Assembly: GCA_028281445.1 (NCBI GenBank)
Contig: JANQJW010000041.1
Coordinates: 1 to 46,287, forward strand
Reading direction: 5' to 3'
From: Planctomycetota bacterium
Lineage (GTDB): Bacteria > Planctomycetota > PLA2 > JAEUHO01
Length of the DNA: 46,287 bases
The position numbers were made by a program, and so were the translations under genes. Below are positions 1 through 9,166 of the stretch, in pieces (position 1 is the stretch's first letter; every line of letters begins with the position of its first letter). The notes under the pieces are model-generated. The model did no database searches and had not been told where the DNA came from. It was given only the letters and a program-made list of their open reading frames with translations.

Positions 1-39
1 CTGCTGGGCCGTGAACGTGCGCTTCTTCCTCTGTCCCAT
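1..39 (-). CDS. IS3-family transposase OrfA, N-terminal 13 codons
   Basis: The frame starts at the ATG at 39 and runs out of the window. It encodes MGQRKKRTFTAQQ, which looks like the opening of an IS3/IS911-type OrfA, whose helix-turn-helix typically begins with a basic stretch then R-x-F-(S/T). A GAGGAG sequence lies about 7 nt upstream of the ATG. The call rests on only 13 residues plus the adjoining IS-like terminus, so the family is tentative. Confidence 0.45.
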   Translation of the reverse strand, partial: MGQRKKRTFTAQQ

Positions 40-99
40 CGGTGCTCCTCGACCAGGATCCTACTGATCCGAGGTGTCCACCAGACCGGGGGAAGCTCA
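1..99 (-). mobile_element. IS3-like insertion sequence end (partial)
   Basis: Read on the minus strand, a terminus beginning TGAGCTTCCCCCGGTCTGG runs inward from position 99. It is followed about 60 nt later by a start codon with a GAGGAG ribosome binding site and a short basic reading frame typical of an IS3-family OrfA. The TGA-starting, C-rich end is typical of IS3-group terminal repeats. Only this end is in the window, so the partner inverted repeat and target duplication cannot be seen. Bases 100-234 between this end and the next gene hold nothing recognisable. Confidence 0.5.
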
Positions 100-234
100 A
101 GAATTCGTCATGGGAGCGATGAACGGTACAGGGATACTGGCGACCTTACGGGCCACTCTCCTTCGCGACCATGCTCTGAGTGTACCGGGCCTGCGAAGCG
201 TTGCGGCGTGCCTTCAACCACGCCCCCCTCAAGG

Positions 235-921
235 TCAGCGCTCGGAACGCTTGACCGCGGCAATCTCGGTCGGCATGAATCGGAGTAGCAGGAACCCGCC
301 CGCAGCAGCCAGAAGGTGCTTGAACGGATGGCCGCCGATGCATCCCGTTGCGTCACACACGGGTTGGTCCACGACCTCGGCACACTTGGCCAGCGCGTAG
401 AAGCCCACCATGCCGGCAAGCGGCTTGACGGAGAACCCAGGTCCCGCTCGACGCGACAGTCGTACGTATGCAACCAACACGTAGACGGCGAAGGCCGCCT
501 GGACAAGGCCATAGATGATCGACGTGGCGCCGAGCCACCACGCGAGGACCGTCGCCTCCGCGAACGAAAGAAACAGGGCAAGGACTCCCCAGCGCGGCAT
601 GGGCACCTCAGCCGCGAGCGCGGCGCGGTACGCGATCGTGGCGGCCATTGCCGAAACGAAGACCCGATCCACTACCAACGAGAGTCGAGTCAACTCCAGG
701 TGGTACCACCCCGAGGCGAGTCCGAGCAGCGCCGTACTGAGCCAGAAGCTGAACCACCCCGCGCCGCCGAAGCGGTCGTGCCGCGCCAGACTGCGCATCC
801 TCAGCAGCCCCACGATGCCGAGCACTACGAATGGGACGTTCGTGACAACGTTCCAGAAATGCGGGATGCCGAGCAGCTCGAAGTCACAAGGGAACGCGAG
901 CGGATCGAGTGTTACGGCCAT
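235..921 (-). CDS. Ceramidase-like (CREST superfamily) multi-pass membrane hydrolase
   Basis: A 228-residue, strongly hydrophobic protein with about six or seven predicted membrane segments. Metal-site residues of the alkaline ceramidase family appear with the right spacing: S70 and H74 in ASGWYH, D85 eleven residues after H74, and H198/H202 in GGHPFKH. In eukaryotic ACER enzymes the equivalent Ser/His/Asp/His/His set binds the catalytic zinc and cleaves the amide of ceramides inside the membrane. The substrate here is unknown; a bacterial sphingolipid or another amide or ester lipid is possible. It lies between an IS end and the FG-GAP gene with no obvious operon partner. Confidence 0.75.
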   Translation of the reverse strand: MAVTLDPLAFPCDFELLGIPHFWNVVTNVPFVVLGIVGLLRMRSLARHDRFGGAGWFSFWLSTALLGLASGWYHLELTRLSLVVDRVFVSAMAATIAYRAALAAEVPMPRWGVLALFLSFAEATVLAWWLGATSIIYGLVQAAFAVYVLVAYVRLSRRAGPGFSVKPLAGMVGFYALAKCAEVVDQPVCDATGCIGGHPFKHLLAAAGGFLLLRFMPTEIAAVKRSER

Positions 922-1043
922 TGGGTGACGACCCTACTAGGTGTCCGGCCCTTTCGAAGCACACGAAACGTGCTGCCATGCGACTCCGCGGTGCCGAGCT
1001 CGAGCAGGCGTGGGCCCGCACGAGCACCGTCGTCTTGTAGTCC

Positions 1044-3641
1044 CTACCGACCCAATCCGTCTCCTGCGACCGCGCCGGGAACGGTCATCTCGCCGGTTGG
1101 CGTCGCGGTCGGCGCGGCGCCTCCTTCCCAGAACATCATCATGCCGACGTTCATGACGCCGCCCACGTCGGCGACCTGGGAGCCGGTCAAGAGGTCGGGC
1201 CGTCCGTCGCCCGTGAGATCGGAGAATCGGAGCGGAGGATTGGTGGAGCCGAGCGTGTCATGGGCCTCGGGCGCACTGCGCGCCATCTCGAATCCGGACA
1301 GCGTTCCGACCAGAGCCGCGCCGCCCTTCCAGAAGTAGACAGCACCGGCCCGGACGGTTGCGCCGACCGTCCTCTCGGTGGAAAGACTCAAGATGTCGAG
1401 AACGCCATCATCGTCGAGATCGGCACACATCGTGGACCATCCGACACCCAGCTGATCGCCCATGGCCGGCGAAGACGCACGAAGCACGGCCGTTGCCGGA
1501 AGCGTTCCGGCGAGCCCTGCGCCGCCGCGCCACACGCGGATCTCGCCAGCGTCCGTCTGGCCACCGACGTCGGCCGAGGCCCCACCCACGACGACATCGA
1601 GAACGCCGTCTCCCGAAACGTCCCGGCACCACAAGGTGATCTCCGAGTCACCGCCGAAGCCCTGCCCGGCTTGGGGGGTCGTGTTGCGCAGGTTGGCAGC
1701 CGGAAGGACCACGCCGGTCATTCCGGGTCCACCGGCATGCACGACGACCTCGCCACTGTCGACTTCGCCGCCAACGTCGGCGTACGGACATCCCGTCACG
1801 ACGTCCAGGTACCCATCCCCGGTGACGTCCCGGCAGAGAATCTGGAACGTCCGGGTGAACAGGTCCGCCGCCGTGGGCGCTGCCCGCGCTAGCCGCGCCG
1901 TCGGTGCCGGCATGCCCGTCAAGGCGGCACCGCCGGCCCAGACGAAGATCGCGCCTTCATCAGCGACCGTTCCGTCGTACTCGCTCGCGGGCAGGACGAC
2001 GTCGTTGACGCCGTCGCCTGTCACATCGCGGCAGAGGACCATCGGAAACAACCCCCGCCCGAGGACATCCCCGGCGGTTGGCGAGGGAATCCGCAACGTC
2101 GCCGTGGGCGCCGGGGTGCCCGAGAGTCCGGCCCCGCCTGCCCAGATCAGCGACTCTCCGACGTTCATCACGCCGCCGACATCTGCTTGCGGTGCCAGCG
2201 CGATCACATCGCGCCGTCCGTCGCCTGTCACGTCGCAGCAGAGCACACGGCTGCCAAGCCCATCGTCGGCAAGGGGCGTTGCGCGAACCAGGTTTGCGCT
2301 GGGGCTGACCACGCCGGACAGTCCGGTGCCGCCGGACCAGATCCGGATGGCCCCGGCGTTCGCCAGCCCGGATGGCCCGGGTGCGACGATGTCTGGCGTG
2401 GCGTCCCCGGTGACGTCGCAGCAGCGAATGCGGCGTCCGATGCGCTCCCTGTTCGACTGCCCGTTGAGCGTGGCCGTCGGCGGCGGGGTCCCTGAGATCG
2501 CCCCTCCGGCCCAGACCTCGATGACTCCGGAATTGGTGCCACCGGCCGTGGTCGCGGCCGCGCTGGAGAGCAGCACGTCGGCGCGGCCGTCGCCCGTGAC
2601 ATCGCAGCAGAGCAGCTCGGTCCCGCCCAACGCGTTGAGTGCAAGCGGCGTGGGCTGGCGGAGTGTCGCCGTCGGCGCAGGCGTGCCCACGAGTCCCGCA
2701 CCGCCTTCCCAGATGTAGCCCGCACCGGCGTTCAGCACGCCGGCGACATCGATGCCTCCCGAGGATGTGATCACGTCGGGCGTTCCGTCGCCCGTGACGT
2801 CACAGCAGTCAAGAAGGCGGCCCAGGCTGTCGCCGGCCGTCGGCGACGGATGAACAAGCGTCGCCGTAGGCGCGACGGTGCCCGTCAGGCCGGGGCCGCC
2901 CACGAAGACATAGACCGCGCCCGAGTCCACGACGCCAACGTCTGCGGTCTCGGCGGCGGCAACGATGTCGGCGATGCCGTCGCCCGTAACGTCGCAGCAG
3001 ATGAACAACCCGTCACCGAGCCGGTCTCCGTTCGCTGCACCCGGAACGGCAAGGCGCGCCGTCGGTGTCACGGCCGGCGTCGGACCGCCCTGGAACACGT
3101 AGATCGCGCCGTCGTCGGTCGCATTGGCATCGGCTTCACGCGCGCCGACCACCAGGTCGCGGATGCCGTCTCCCGTCACATCGCAGCTGCGCGACCCACT
3201 ACCGAACTCATTTCCTTCAAACTCGATCTCGACCATCAGGGTCGCGCTGTTCCCTACGCCGTCCGTTGCGCGGAACTCCAACTGCCAACGCTTCTCGCTG
3301 AAGCCAGGTTCCCAGTGGAACGCCCCGGTCACCGTCCCCGTGCCCGTCTTGCGGGAGAACACGGCTCCGGCCGGCGCATTCATGAGCCGGAGCTCGAGTA
3401 CGTCGCCGTCGGGATCGGTGACGGTCACGCTGAAGCCGAGCGGCTGGTCCCGGGTTTCGGCGCCCGCCGAGGGGGTGTACGTGGTCGTGATCACCGGGCT
3501 CTGATTGGGACCCGTCGGCGTCGTTGGAGTGGTGGTGGTGGTCGTCGTCGTCCCCCCGGACCCACACCCGACGGTCATCAGGACCGTCACGGTCCAACAG
3601 AGGAACAAACCGCCTGCCAATAGCTTCCCGACTCGGTGCAT
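1044..3641 (-). CDS. FG-GAP/VCBS-repeat surface lipoprotein with Ig-like domain
   Basis: The start is placed at the ATG at 3641, which has GAAAGGGAAG just upstream and opens a lipoprotein signal ending near VGCGSGG; further upstream codons lack signal features. The 865-residue product has a Thr/Pro-rich linker, a cadherin/Ig-like domain (about residues 50-145), then eleven repeats of about 65 residues. Each repeat carries a calcium-loop motif such as DVTGDGxxD and ends near a GDxLG motif, as in integrin-type beta-propellers. Many repeats carry a vicinal Cys pair directly before the motif (CCDVTGDG). Repeat 5 has GDA in place of GDG, and repeat 10 reads DLDDDG. It is probably anchored outside the cytoplasm; the ligand is unknown. 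Confidence 0.85.
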   Translation of the reverse strand: MHRVGKLLAGGLFLCWTVTVLMTVGCGSGGTTTTTTTTPTTPTGPNQSPVITTTYTPSAGAETRDQPLGFSVTVTDPDGDVLELRLMNAPAGAVFSRKTGTGTVTGAFHWEPGFSEKRWQLEFRATDGVGNSATLMVEIEFEGNEFGSGSRSCDVTGDGIRDLVVGAREADANATDDGAIYVFQGGPTPAVTPTARLAVPGAANGDRLGDGLFICCDVTGDGIADIVAAAETADVGVVDSGAVYVFVGGPGLTGTVAPTATLVHPSPTAGDSLGRLLDCCDVTGDGTPDVITSSGGIDVAGVLNAGAGYIWEGGAGLVGTPAPTATLRQPTPLALNALGGTELLCCDVTGDGRADVLLSSAAATTAGGTNSGVIEVWAGGAISGTPPPTATLNGQSNRERIGRRIRCCDVTGDATPDIVAPGPSGLANAGAIRIWSGGTGLSGVVSPSANLVRATPLADDGLGSRVLCCDVTGDGRRDVIALAPQADVGGVMNVGESLIWAGGAGLSGTPAPTATLRIPSPTAGDVLGRGLFPMVLCRDVTGDGVNDVVLPASEYDGTVADEGAIFVWAGGAALTGMPAPTARLARAAPTAADLFTRTFQILCRDVTGDGYLDVVTGCPYADVGGEVDSGEVVVHAGGPGMTGVVLPAANLRNTTPQAGQGFGGDSEITLWCRDVSGDGVLDVVVGGASADVGGQTDAGEIRVWRGGAGLAGTLPATAVLRASSPAMGDQLGVGWSTMCADLDDDGVLDILSLSTERTVGATVRAGAVYFWKGGAALVGTLSGFEMARSAPEAHDTLGSTNPPLRFSDLTGDGRPDLLTGSQVADVGGVMNVGMMMFWEGGAAPTATPTGEMTVPGAVAGDGLGR

Positions 3642-3752
3642 GGAACTTCCCTTTCGCTGGGGAGAGCCCGGACTCGCGATCCGAGCTCCGAGGTGCGGCC
3701 TGCCGCACATCCCTCCCAGCGCAAGACCCCCCACCGAGGGGCTAGAGATTCT

Positions 3753-3805
3753 CCGGTTTCGCTCCGTTGCCCCTCGAGGCGAGCCGTCCGACCTCCAGAA
3801 ACCGG
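3753..3805. repeat. 8-bp inverted repeat in the intergenic region
   Basis: CCGGTTTC at 3753-3760 is matched by its perfect complement GAAACCGG at 3798-3805, with 37 bases between. It lies in the 213-base gap between two minus-strand genes, upstream of the FG-GAP lipoprotein start. It could be part of a terminator for the upstream gene or a regulatory site. There is no T-tract, so neither role is established. Confidence 0.3.
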
Positions 3806-3854
3806 GGCTGGGGCGCCGAGAGGTGTGGCAGCTACCGGCGCGGGTCCTGTGATC

Positions 3855-5219
3855 TCACTTGGCTCGGAAGCTCCGCACCCACGCGTCGTAGGCGTCCTTC
3901 ACCCGCCCCATCGCCTCCGCATCGCCCACAAGCTTCACGAAGATCGGCCCCTGGGCCACTTCCAGAACAGACGCGAACATGCGCGAGCGCGGCTTGTTCA
4001 CACGCTCCTTGGCTCCGGGTCGCACTGCCGCCACGAACGTGCCCGTCAGATCCAACGTCGTAATGCGGACACCCTCCGCCGGCGTCTCGACAACCGGTTC
4101 GGCGGGATCGCCTTCGACCTCCATCTGACCGCGCCAGCGCTCGAGGTTCATCTCGACGGTTCCACCGCGTCCCGCGCCGAACCAGTACGCGACCCCGACG
4201 AGCGCCGGATCGCCCGGGATCTGGAACTGTGCGAGTCGCATGCGGCTCGTCGGCTTCTGCAAGCTCCATCCGGTGGGAAGCTCGAAGGTGACCGGCGGTC
4301 CATCCGCACGCGAGAACGTTGTCGGCGCCGGCTTGTCGTCCTTCTGCGCTCCGGGGTCGGTGACAGGACGCAACGTGCGCACCATGCGCAGGACATCGTC
4401 GATCCTGGCCTCGTGCTCTGCGACGAGCCACACCGCAATGTTGCCGGCTGTCCGCTTGATCAGTTGCATCGTCGGATCGCCTGCCTGCCGCGGTCTGAAC
4501 AGGTAGCGTTGCTCGTGCAGCGTGGGATTCGCCGGGTCCGCAGGCCGTCCGACCCTGTGTGGTATCGCCACCGGCTCGCCGTACTGCGCCAACGAGGGCC
4601 CCTTGACGTCCTTCGGCCCGATGTAGACGACGGGGTGATCGGCTCCCTCGCTTCGAAGCCGCACGACACCCGCGACGACGTCGGCCTTCCACCCCTCCAT
4701 CGCATCGAGGGTCCAGCCGGCGCTCCAGTGCACCAGGCGCCGTGGATGCGCAAACGCGTTGGCGTTCACGCTGTCACACATCGCGCGGATCTCGTCGGCG
4801 AGCGTCGCCTGCCCTTTGTGGAGGATGGCCTCGAATTCGAGCGACGTGCCGTCCAGCCGAGAGAGCACGCCGAGAAAGCGCCGCGCCTTCGGCGTGTCGA
4901 GCCAACACCGCGCCGCCGATGTGACGCCGGACACACGCCAAGGCTCTTCGGACACCGTACCGTTCTCATCGCGGAGTCGACGGGCGAACCCTGCGACGCG
5001 CTCGGCGGCCTGCAGATCGTCCGCACCGTATAGGACCCGCAGCTGGGCCTTGCTCTTCCGAAGCGTGATAACGGCACCGTCGAACTGCGTGAACGACCAG
5101 CCCGCCGCAGGCTCGAAGCTGAATCCGGCGTGCGGCAAGGCGATTCGCTTCGGGCGCTCCGGCTCTGCACCGGCAGGCCCCACGAGTACCAAGACACACG
5201 CGAAGACGATGAAGCGCAT
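3855..5219 (-). CDS. Secreted protein of unknown function
   Basis: A 454-residue protein with a clear signal peptide ending near PAGAEPE. No enzymatic motif was recognised. The N-terminal half (about 25-280) and the C-terminal half (about 310-450) both contain a stretch of the form 'F(E)LPTGWS' / 'FEPAAGWS', as in PsbP- or DUF1795-like folds, so it may hold two related domains. That is inference from weak resemblance. It follows the large HEAT-repeat gene on the same strand after 90 bases and could be cotranscribed with it. No transmembrane helix follows the signal peptide, so it is probably periplasmic. Confidence 0.7.
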   Translation of the reverse strand: MRFIVFACVLVLVGPAGAEPERPKRIALPHAGFSFEPAAGWSFTQFDGAVITLRKSKAQLRVLYGADDLQAAERVAGFARRLRDENGTVSEEPWRVSGVTSAARCWLDTPKARRFLGVLSRLDGTSLEFEAILHKGQATLADEIRAMCDSVNANAFAHPRRLVHWSAGWTLDAMEGWKADVVAGVVRLRSEGADHPVVYIGPKDVKGPSLAQYGEPVAIPHRVGRPADPANPTLHEQRYLFRPRQAGDPTMQLIKRTAGNIAVWLVAEHEARIDDVLRMVRTLRPVTDPGAQKDDKPAPTTFSRADGPPVTFELPTGWSLQKPTSRMRLAQFQIPGDPALVGVAYWFGAGRGGTVEMNLERWRGQMEVEGDPAEPVVETPAEGVRITTLDLTGTFVAAVRPGAKERVNKPRSRMFASVLEVAQGPIFVKLVGDAEAMGRVKDAYDAWVRSFRAK

Positions 5220-5309
5220 CCACGCGTTCTACCGCGACATCGAGGTCGCGGGAAAGTGCCCGCCAGCGTGCCTGGTCTCAGTCGCTCGACTCGACTTGAT
5301 GTGCAGGCA

Positions 5310-7796
5310 TTACTTCCACGCGTCCTGGCCCGGCAGTCTCGGCGGTGCGCCCCGGATCGACCACAGCGCGACGAAGGCCTCACGCTGAACCGCAAGCTCG
5401 CGGTCAGAGAGAAGAGCCTCGAGGACGGACACGGCGGACGACGCCTTCGAGCCGAGTTGCCCCAGCGCATATGCCGCCCGACGCCGCACGAAAGCCGCCT
5501 CGTCTTCGAGAGCGCCGAGAAGCGCGTCCATGACCGTCTCGGCGCCGATCTTGCGCATCGCCAGGACGGTGTCGGCGCGCACGTACTCGTCTGGATCATC
5601 GAGCACTCGCACGAGGTGCGGCAGCGCCTCCCTGGCCTTGGGCCCGAAGCTCGTCAGGCCCTTGATGGCGCCGTGGCGGATCCACTTCTCCCGCTCGTTC
5701 AAGAGGCTGACAAGCAGCGGGACCACCCGGTCCGGCTCGGCCCCAATGGCTCCGAGGGCCTCCGCCGCGGTGCCCTTGCGCAGGCCGAAACGGTCGCCTT
5801 CTTGCTCGAGAACCCGCAGGAGAACAGGCACGGCGGCGCGTGCGCGCGGTCCGATCTCGACCAATGCCTTGAGCGGGTCGGCGGTCCCCAGCCTAAGAGT
5901 CGTGTCGAACGCGCGACCCTTGTCGAGCGACGCATCGATGACGCGCATCGCGCGCTGCACGCCGTCCGGCCGCACTCTCCAAAGGGCCATGATCGCGCGC
6001 GATCGGGAGAGCCCGCTCGACCGAGGCGGCTGGTTTGCGAGACGCTCGATTGCCGGTACGGCGTCAACGGCAGCGGGGCCGATCATGCCAAGTACCTCCA
6101 GCACGTCGCCGAGCGGTAACGTCCGCCACACCGACAGCGCCTTCTCGAGATGCGGCACCAGATGCACACGCAACGCGGGCTCCAGGTTCTCGATGGCCTG
6201 CTTTGCTCTCGTGCGGCGCCAGGCCATGTCTTCGCGAATCTCGTCGATGAAGTGCGGGATGTCGACCTCCGTCAGGCGGTCCGGCGCGACCTTCGCCAGC
6301 GCGAGTACCGCCGCACGGCGGAGCTGCGCACTCCCGTCGTTGGACGCGATGTCCCGCAGCACGTCCGCAGCCGGCTTCGCTGCCGAAGCGAGCTCGGAGA
6401 GTGCCGCGACACCCCAGCTCCGCGGCGTCTCGTCCTTGTCCTTCGCGAAGGCAACCATCCGCTCGATCAGCGCGTCCGGCACCTTGACAGACCAGCTGTG
6501 GATCCGGGCCAACGCCATGAGCGCGAACCCGCGAACGTCTTCGTCGTCCAGGAGCTTCATCAATCGCGGCGTGGTGCCGTGAGCCACCGCTCCAAACTCA
6601 CCGAGCATGCGGATCGCCGTGATGCGATGGCCCCGCTCCTTCGTGTCGAGCAGCGGGAGCATGGCGGCAATGGCCGGCGCTCCCATCTTCTCGAGCTCCC
6701 ACTGCGCATCCCAGCGGGCCTTGTTGTCCTCGTCGAGCAAGGCCGCCATGAGGGGTGCGATCGTGGCGGACGTACGGATCTGACCTAGCGTCCTCGTTGC
6801 GACCTGCCGTACCGTCTCCGACATCGTCGCGTCGTCCGCAATGGCCCGGATCGCCGGCACAGCCGCCTCGGCCTCCTGTCCCATCGCACGGAGGGCAAGC
6901 AGCAGTTCGATGCGAGCGAAGGGATCGAGAACGTCGTTCCCAAGTCGCTCGGCGAGTGCTCGCACCCCCTTCTCGCCTGTCCCCTTGAACGCGTGATGGC
7001 GGCGGGTGGGCCAACGCCAGGCCGACATCGCCGCCCCGCGCAGGTGCCGTGCCTCGCGTATGCACAGGAAGTCGGCCATGTGGTGAATCGCGCGGTCGTG
7101 GGCCGCGGGGATTCGCCCCAACGCGAAGGCTGCAAGTGTCTGGCCCTCGAAGCGCGCGCCGCCACGTAGCTCGAGGCTCGCCGTGGTCTTTCTCGTGAGT
7201 ACGCCGAGGAGCGGCTCGATGGAGTCCGCGCCGAGTCGCGCCAGCGCGAGAGCGGCGACGTAGCCGACGCTCTCGTTGCGGTAGTCGCTGATGTCCCCGT
7301 CGTTGCCGCCGCCGAACCGAACGATCTCAACCAACGGTGGAATCATGGACGGCCCGAAGCTCGCGATGCGCTCGGCGATCTTGTCGCGTTCCATGACCTG
7401 GCTCGAATAGAACTTCGTGTCGCCGAGGTAGCCGCCCCCCTTCGCGATGTCCCCGAGGACGAAGACCATGCGCTTGGAGACGGCGTCAGGCGCATCTCCC
7501 AGCGCGCCGAGGAACTTCTCCATCGCATTGCGCAGGTCGTAGTCGCGCGAGATGTGGGCGTCGGCGTCGCGTGCCGCCAGGTCGCTTTTCGGATCCGTGA
7601 TGAGGGTGACGATCACCTCGTGCGCGCGCTTGGCCTTCTGAGCGTCGTTCGATCCGAGTTGGGCGATCCACTCCTCGATGCGCTGTTCATCGAGCGGCGC
7701 CTTGGGCTTGTCGTCGTCGCCGGCTACGGCATGGATGGCGCACAATGCGATCAACAGCGCGCCGATGAACGGTCGTGAAGTCCGCGTCGCGCGCAT
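5310..7796 (-). CDS. Large secreted HEAT-repeat protein
   Basis: The ATG at 7796 is chosen because GGAGGAC lies about 7-8 nt upstream; an ATG six codons earlier (7814) would put that ribosome binding site inside the gene. The 828-residue product has a signal peptide ending near HAVAGDD. The rest is alpha-helical HEAT/PBS-lyase-type repeats, with recurring units such as 'AVPAIRAIADD' and 'VRRRAAYALGQLG' from about residue 80 to the end. Such solenoids usually bind other proteins. No catalytic motif is visible. A second HEAT protein gene lies just upstream (7935-9041) on the same strand. Confidence 0.85.
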   Translation of the reverse strand: MRATRTSRPFIGALLIALCAIHAVAGDDDKPKAPLDEQRIEEWIAQLGSNDAQKAKRAHEVIVTLITDPKSDLAARDADAHISRDYDLRNAMEKFLGALGDAPDAVSKRMVFVLGDIAKGGGYLGDTKFYSSQVMERDKIAERIASFGPSMIPPLVEIVRFGGGNDGDISDYRNESVGYVAALALARLGADSIEPLLGVLTRKTTASLELRGGARFEGQTLAAFALGRIPAAHDRAIHHMADFLCIREARHLRGAAMSAWRWPTRRHHAFKGTGEKGVRALAERLGNDVLDPFARIELLLALRAMGQEAEAAVPAIRAIADDATMSETVRQVATRTLGQIRTSATIAPLMAALLDEDNKARWDAQWELEKMGAPAIAAMLPLLDTKERGHRITAIRMLGEFGAVAHGTTPRLMKLLDDEDVRGFALMALARIHSWSVKVPDALIERMVAFAKDKDETPRSWGVAALSELASAAKPAADVLRDIASNDGSAQLRRAAVLALAKVAPDRLTEVDIPHFIDEIREDMAWRRTRAKQAIENLEPALRVHLVPHLEKALSVWRTLPLGDVLEVLGMIGPAAVDAVPAIERLANQPPRSSGLSRSRAIMALWRVRPDGVQRAMRVIDASLDKGRAFDTTLRLGTADPLKALVEIGPRARAAVPVLLRVLEQEGDRFGLRKGTAAEALGAIGAEPDRVVPLLVSLLNEREKWIRHGAIKGLTSFGPKAREALPHLVRVLDDPDEYVRADTVLAMRKIGAETVMDALLGALEDEAAFVRRRAAYALGQLGSKASSAVSVLEALLSDRELAVQREAFVALWSIRGAPPRLPGQDAWK

Positions 7797-7803
7797 GGGC
7801 GCC

Positions 7804-7810
7804 GTCCTCC
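7804..7810 (-). promoter_or_regulatory. Ribosome binding site GGAGGAC that fixes the HEAT-protein start
   Basis: On the minus strand GGAGGAC sits 7 nt before the ATG at 7796 and immediately after an alternative in-frame ATG at 7814. A core this close to consensus at this spacing supports the downstream start. Confidence 0.7.
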
Positions 7811-7934
7811 GCATACCACTCTAGTCGCCGCGCAAGCCTCTGTCAGGACTGGCGATGGCATGACCGTTGTCGCAGGTCCGCGCAGTCGGCGACCCTGACC
7901 GCACCTCACGCAGTTCTCTGGAGAAGCCCGTGTC

Positions 7935-9041
7935 CTACTTCTTGCCCTTCTCCAGCAGGTACCCGGCTAGCCGCCGAACCTGGTCACTCTCAGCCTCCAG
8001 CAATGGCTTCAAGGCCTTGCGCGCTTCGGCACTGAGCGGCCCAAGGGTCGCCAGGGTCCGGAGCGCCACCCACCGCGTTTCGTTCCGTGCGATCAGAGGC
8101 AGGAGCCTTGGCATCAGCCGGTGTGCGCGGTCGCCCATGTCCTCGATGATCAAGAGCGCGCCGAACGGATCCTTCGAGATGAGCTGCGCTTCAAGCGTCG
8201 GCCAGACCACCGCGGGCGCGGGATCGATGGACGACAACGCCTCCAGGGCAAGGAGAGACGTCTTCTCGTCCTTGCTCTTCAGGAACTCCAGCAGGGCGTC
8301 GCGCGCGGCGAGCGTGTCGATGCGACTCAGAGCGGTGAAGTACTCGCGGCCGCCCCGCGGGGCTGCTTCCACGAGGTCCGGGACCTCGTGCGCGGCACGC
8401 CGGCGCTGGTAGCCAAGAGCCCAGGCCGAGATCCGAGCCAGCGTCGACCTGCGTGCTGCGTCTCTCGCCTTCTTCCTGTCCTTCTTGTAGGCGTCGATAG
8501 AGGTCTCGTGGGCAGCGGGCAGCTCTTTCGCGTAGGCAATCAGGCGGGCACGGTCGGCCGCGGAAAAGGGCGACAGGATGAACACGCAAGGAAAGAGGAC
8601 GTACGCTGGCGGCGGCTCCTGCTTGAAACGCCTCTCCACCAGATTGCGGAAAGGCTGCGACTTGATCGCCACGTACGTGAGCGCCAAGACCGCCGCCTCT
8701 TCGAGGGCCGGCTCGGCGGCACACGCGAGCAACGGCCCTTCGAGGACCGCCGCCTCCTTCCCGATCAAGCCGGCTGCGATCGCCGCATCCCATCGCTGCG
8801 CCGTCGTCCCGGTCTTGAGAAGCTTGGCGAGTCCATCCACGGCGCGCGCGCCGAAGGCAGCGACACGTTCTATCGGGGGCAACGCGTGGCGATCGATGTA
8901 GCGGTCCATCGATGGAGGCCTGAAAGCCAAGTACTCCGAGTTCCGGTCCCCCAGACCGCGCAGCGCCTTCTCGACGGCGTCCTCCTCGCAGCCGGGAACC
9001 GCGACGAGCAGGCAAACGCAGACAAGCAGTCGTCGACGCAT
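7935..9041 (-). CDS. HEAT-repeat lipoprotein
   Basis: The second in-frame ATG (9041) gives a compact lipoprotein signal, MRRRLLVCVCLLVAVPGC, with the lipobox Cys near residue 18. The 368-residue product is helical throughout, with HEAT-like pairs such as 'LMPRLLPLIARNETRWVAL' near the C terminus and similar units earlier (for example around 'ALLEFLKSKDEKTSL'). It is likely membrane-tethered and probably a protein-interaction scaffold. It stands upstream of the larger HEAT gene, with 138 bases between, and is divergent from the PEGA-domain lipoprotein at 9167. Confidence 0.75.
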   Translation of the reverse strand: MRRRLLVCVCLLVAVPGCEEDAVEKALRGLGDRNSEYLAFRPPSMDRYIDRHALPPIERVAAFGARAVDGLAKLLKTGTTAQRWDAAIAAGLIGKEAAVLEGPLLACAAEPALEEAAVLALTYVAIKSQPFRNLVERRFKQEPPPAYVLFPCVFILSPFSAADRARLIAYAKELPAAHETSIDAYKKDRKKARDAARRSTLARISAWALGYQRRRAAHEVPDLVEAAPRGGREYFTALSRIDTLAARDALLEFLKSKDEKTSLLALEALSSIDPAPAVVWPTLEAQLISKDPFGALLIIEDMGDRAHRLMPRLLPLIARNETRWVALRTLATLGPLSAEARKALKPLLEAESDQVRRLAGYLLEKGKK

Positions 9042-9166
9042 GACGAAGCCCATCCATCAGAAGATACCCAGGGCGCGGCTCGATCGAGACTCTGGCGTTT
9101 CACAACGTCTGATACGACGCTAGGATGGAAGCGGATGGCATGCTCGAGGGCTGGGAGCAGAATGCA

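Noticed and set aside
1200..3190. Regularly spaced DNA repeats as a possible CRISPR array
   Set aside because: The repeats encode the DVTGDG calcium loops of the FG-GAP protein; spacing is about 200 bases and the intervening DNA is coding.
3636..5033. Long plus-strand open frame antisense to the secreted unknown protein
   Set aside because: It is rich in Arg, His and Pro with no domain, and is explained by GC-biased third positions of the real minus-strand gene.
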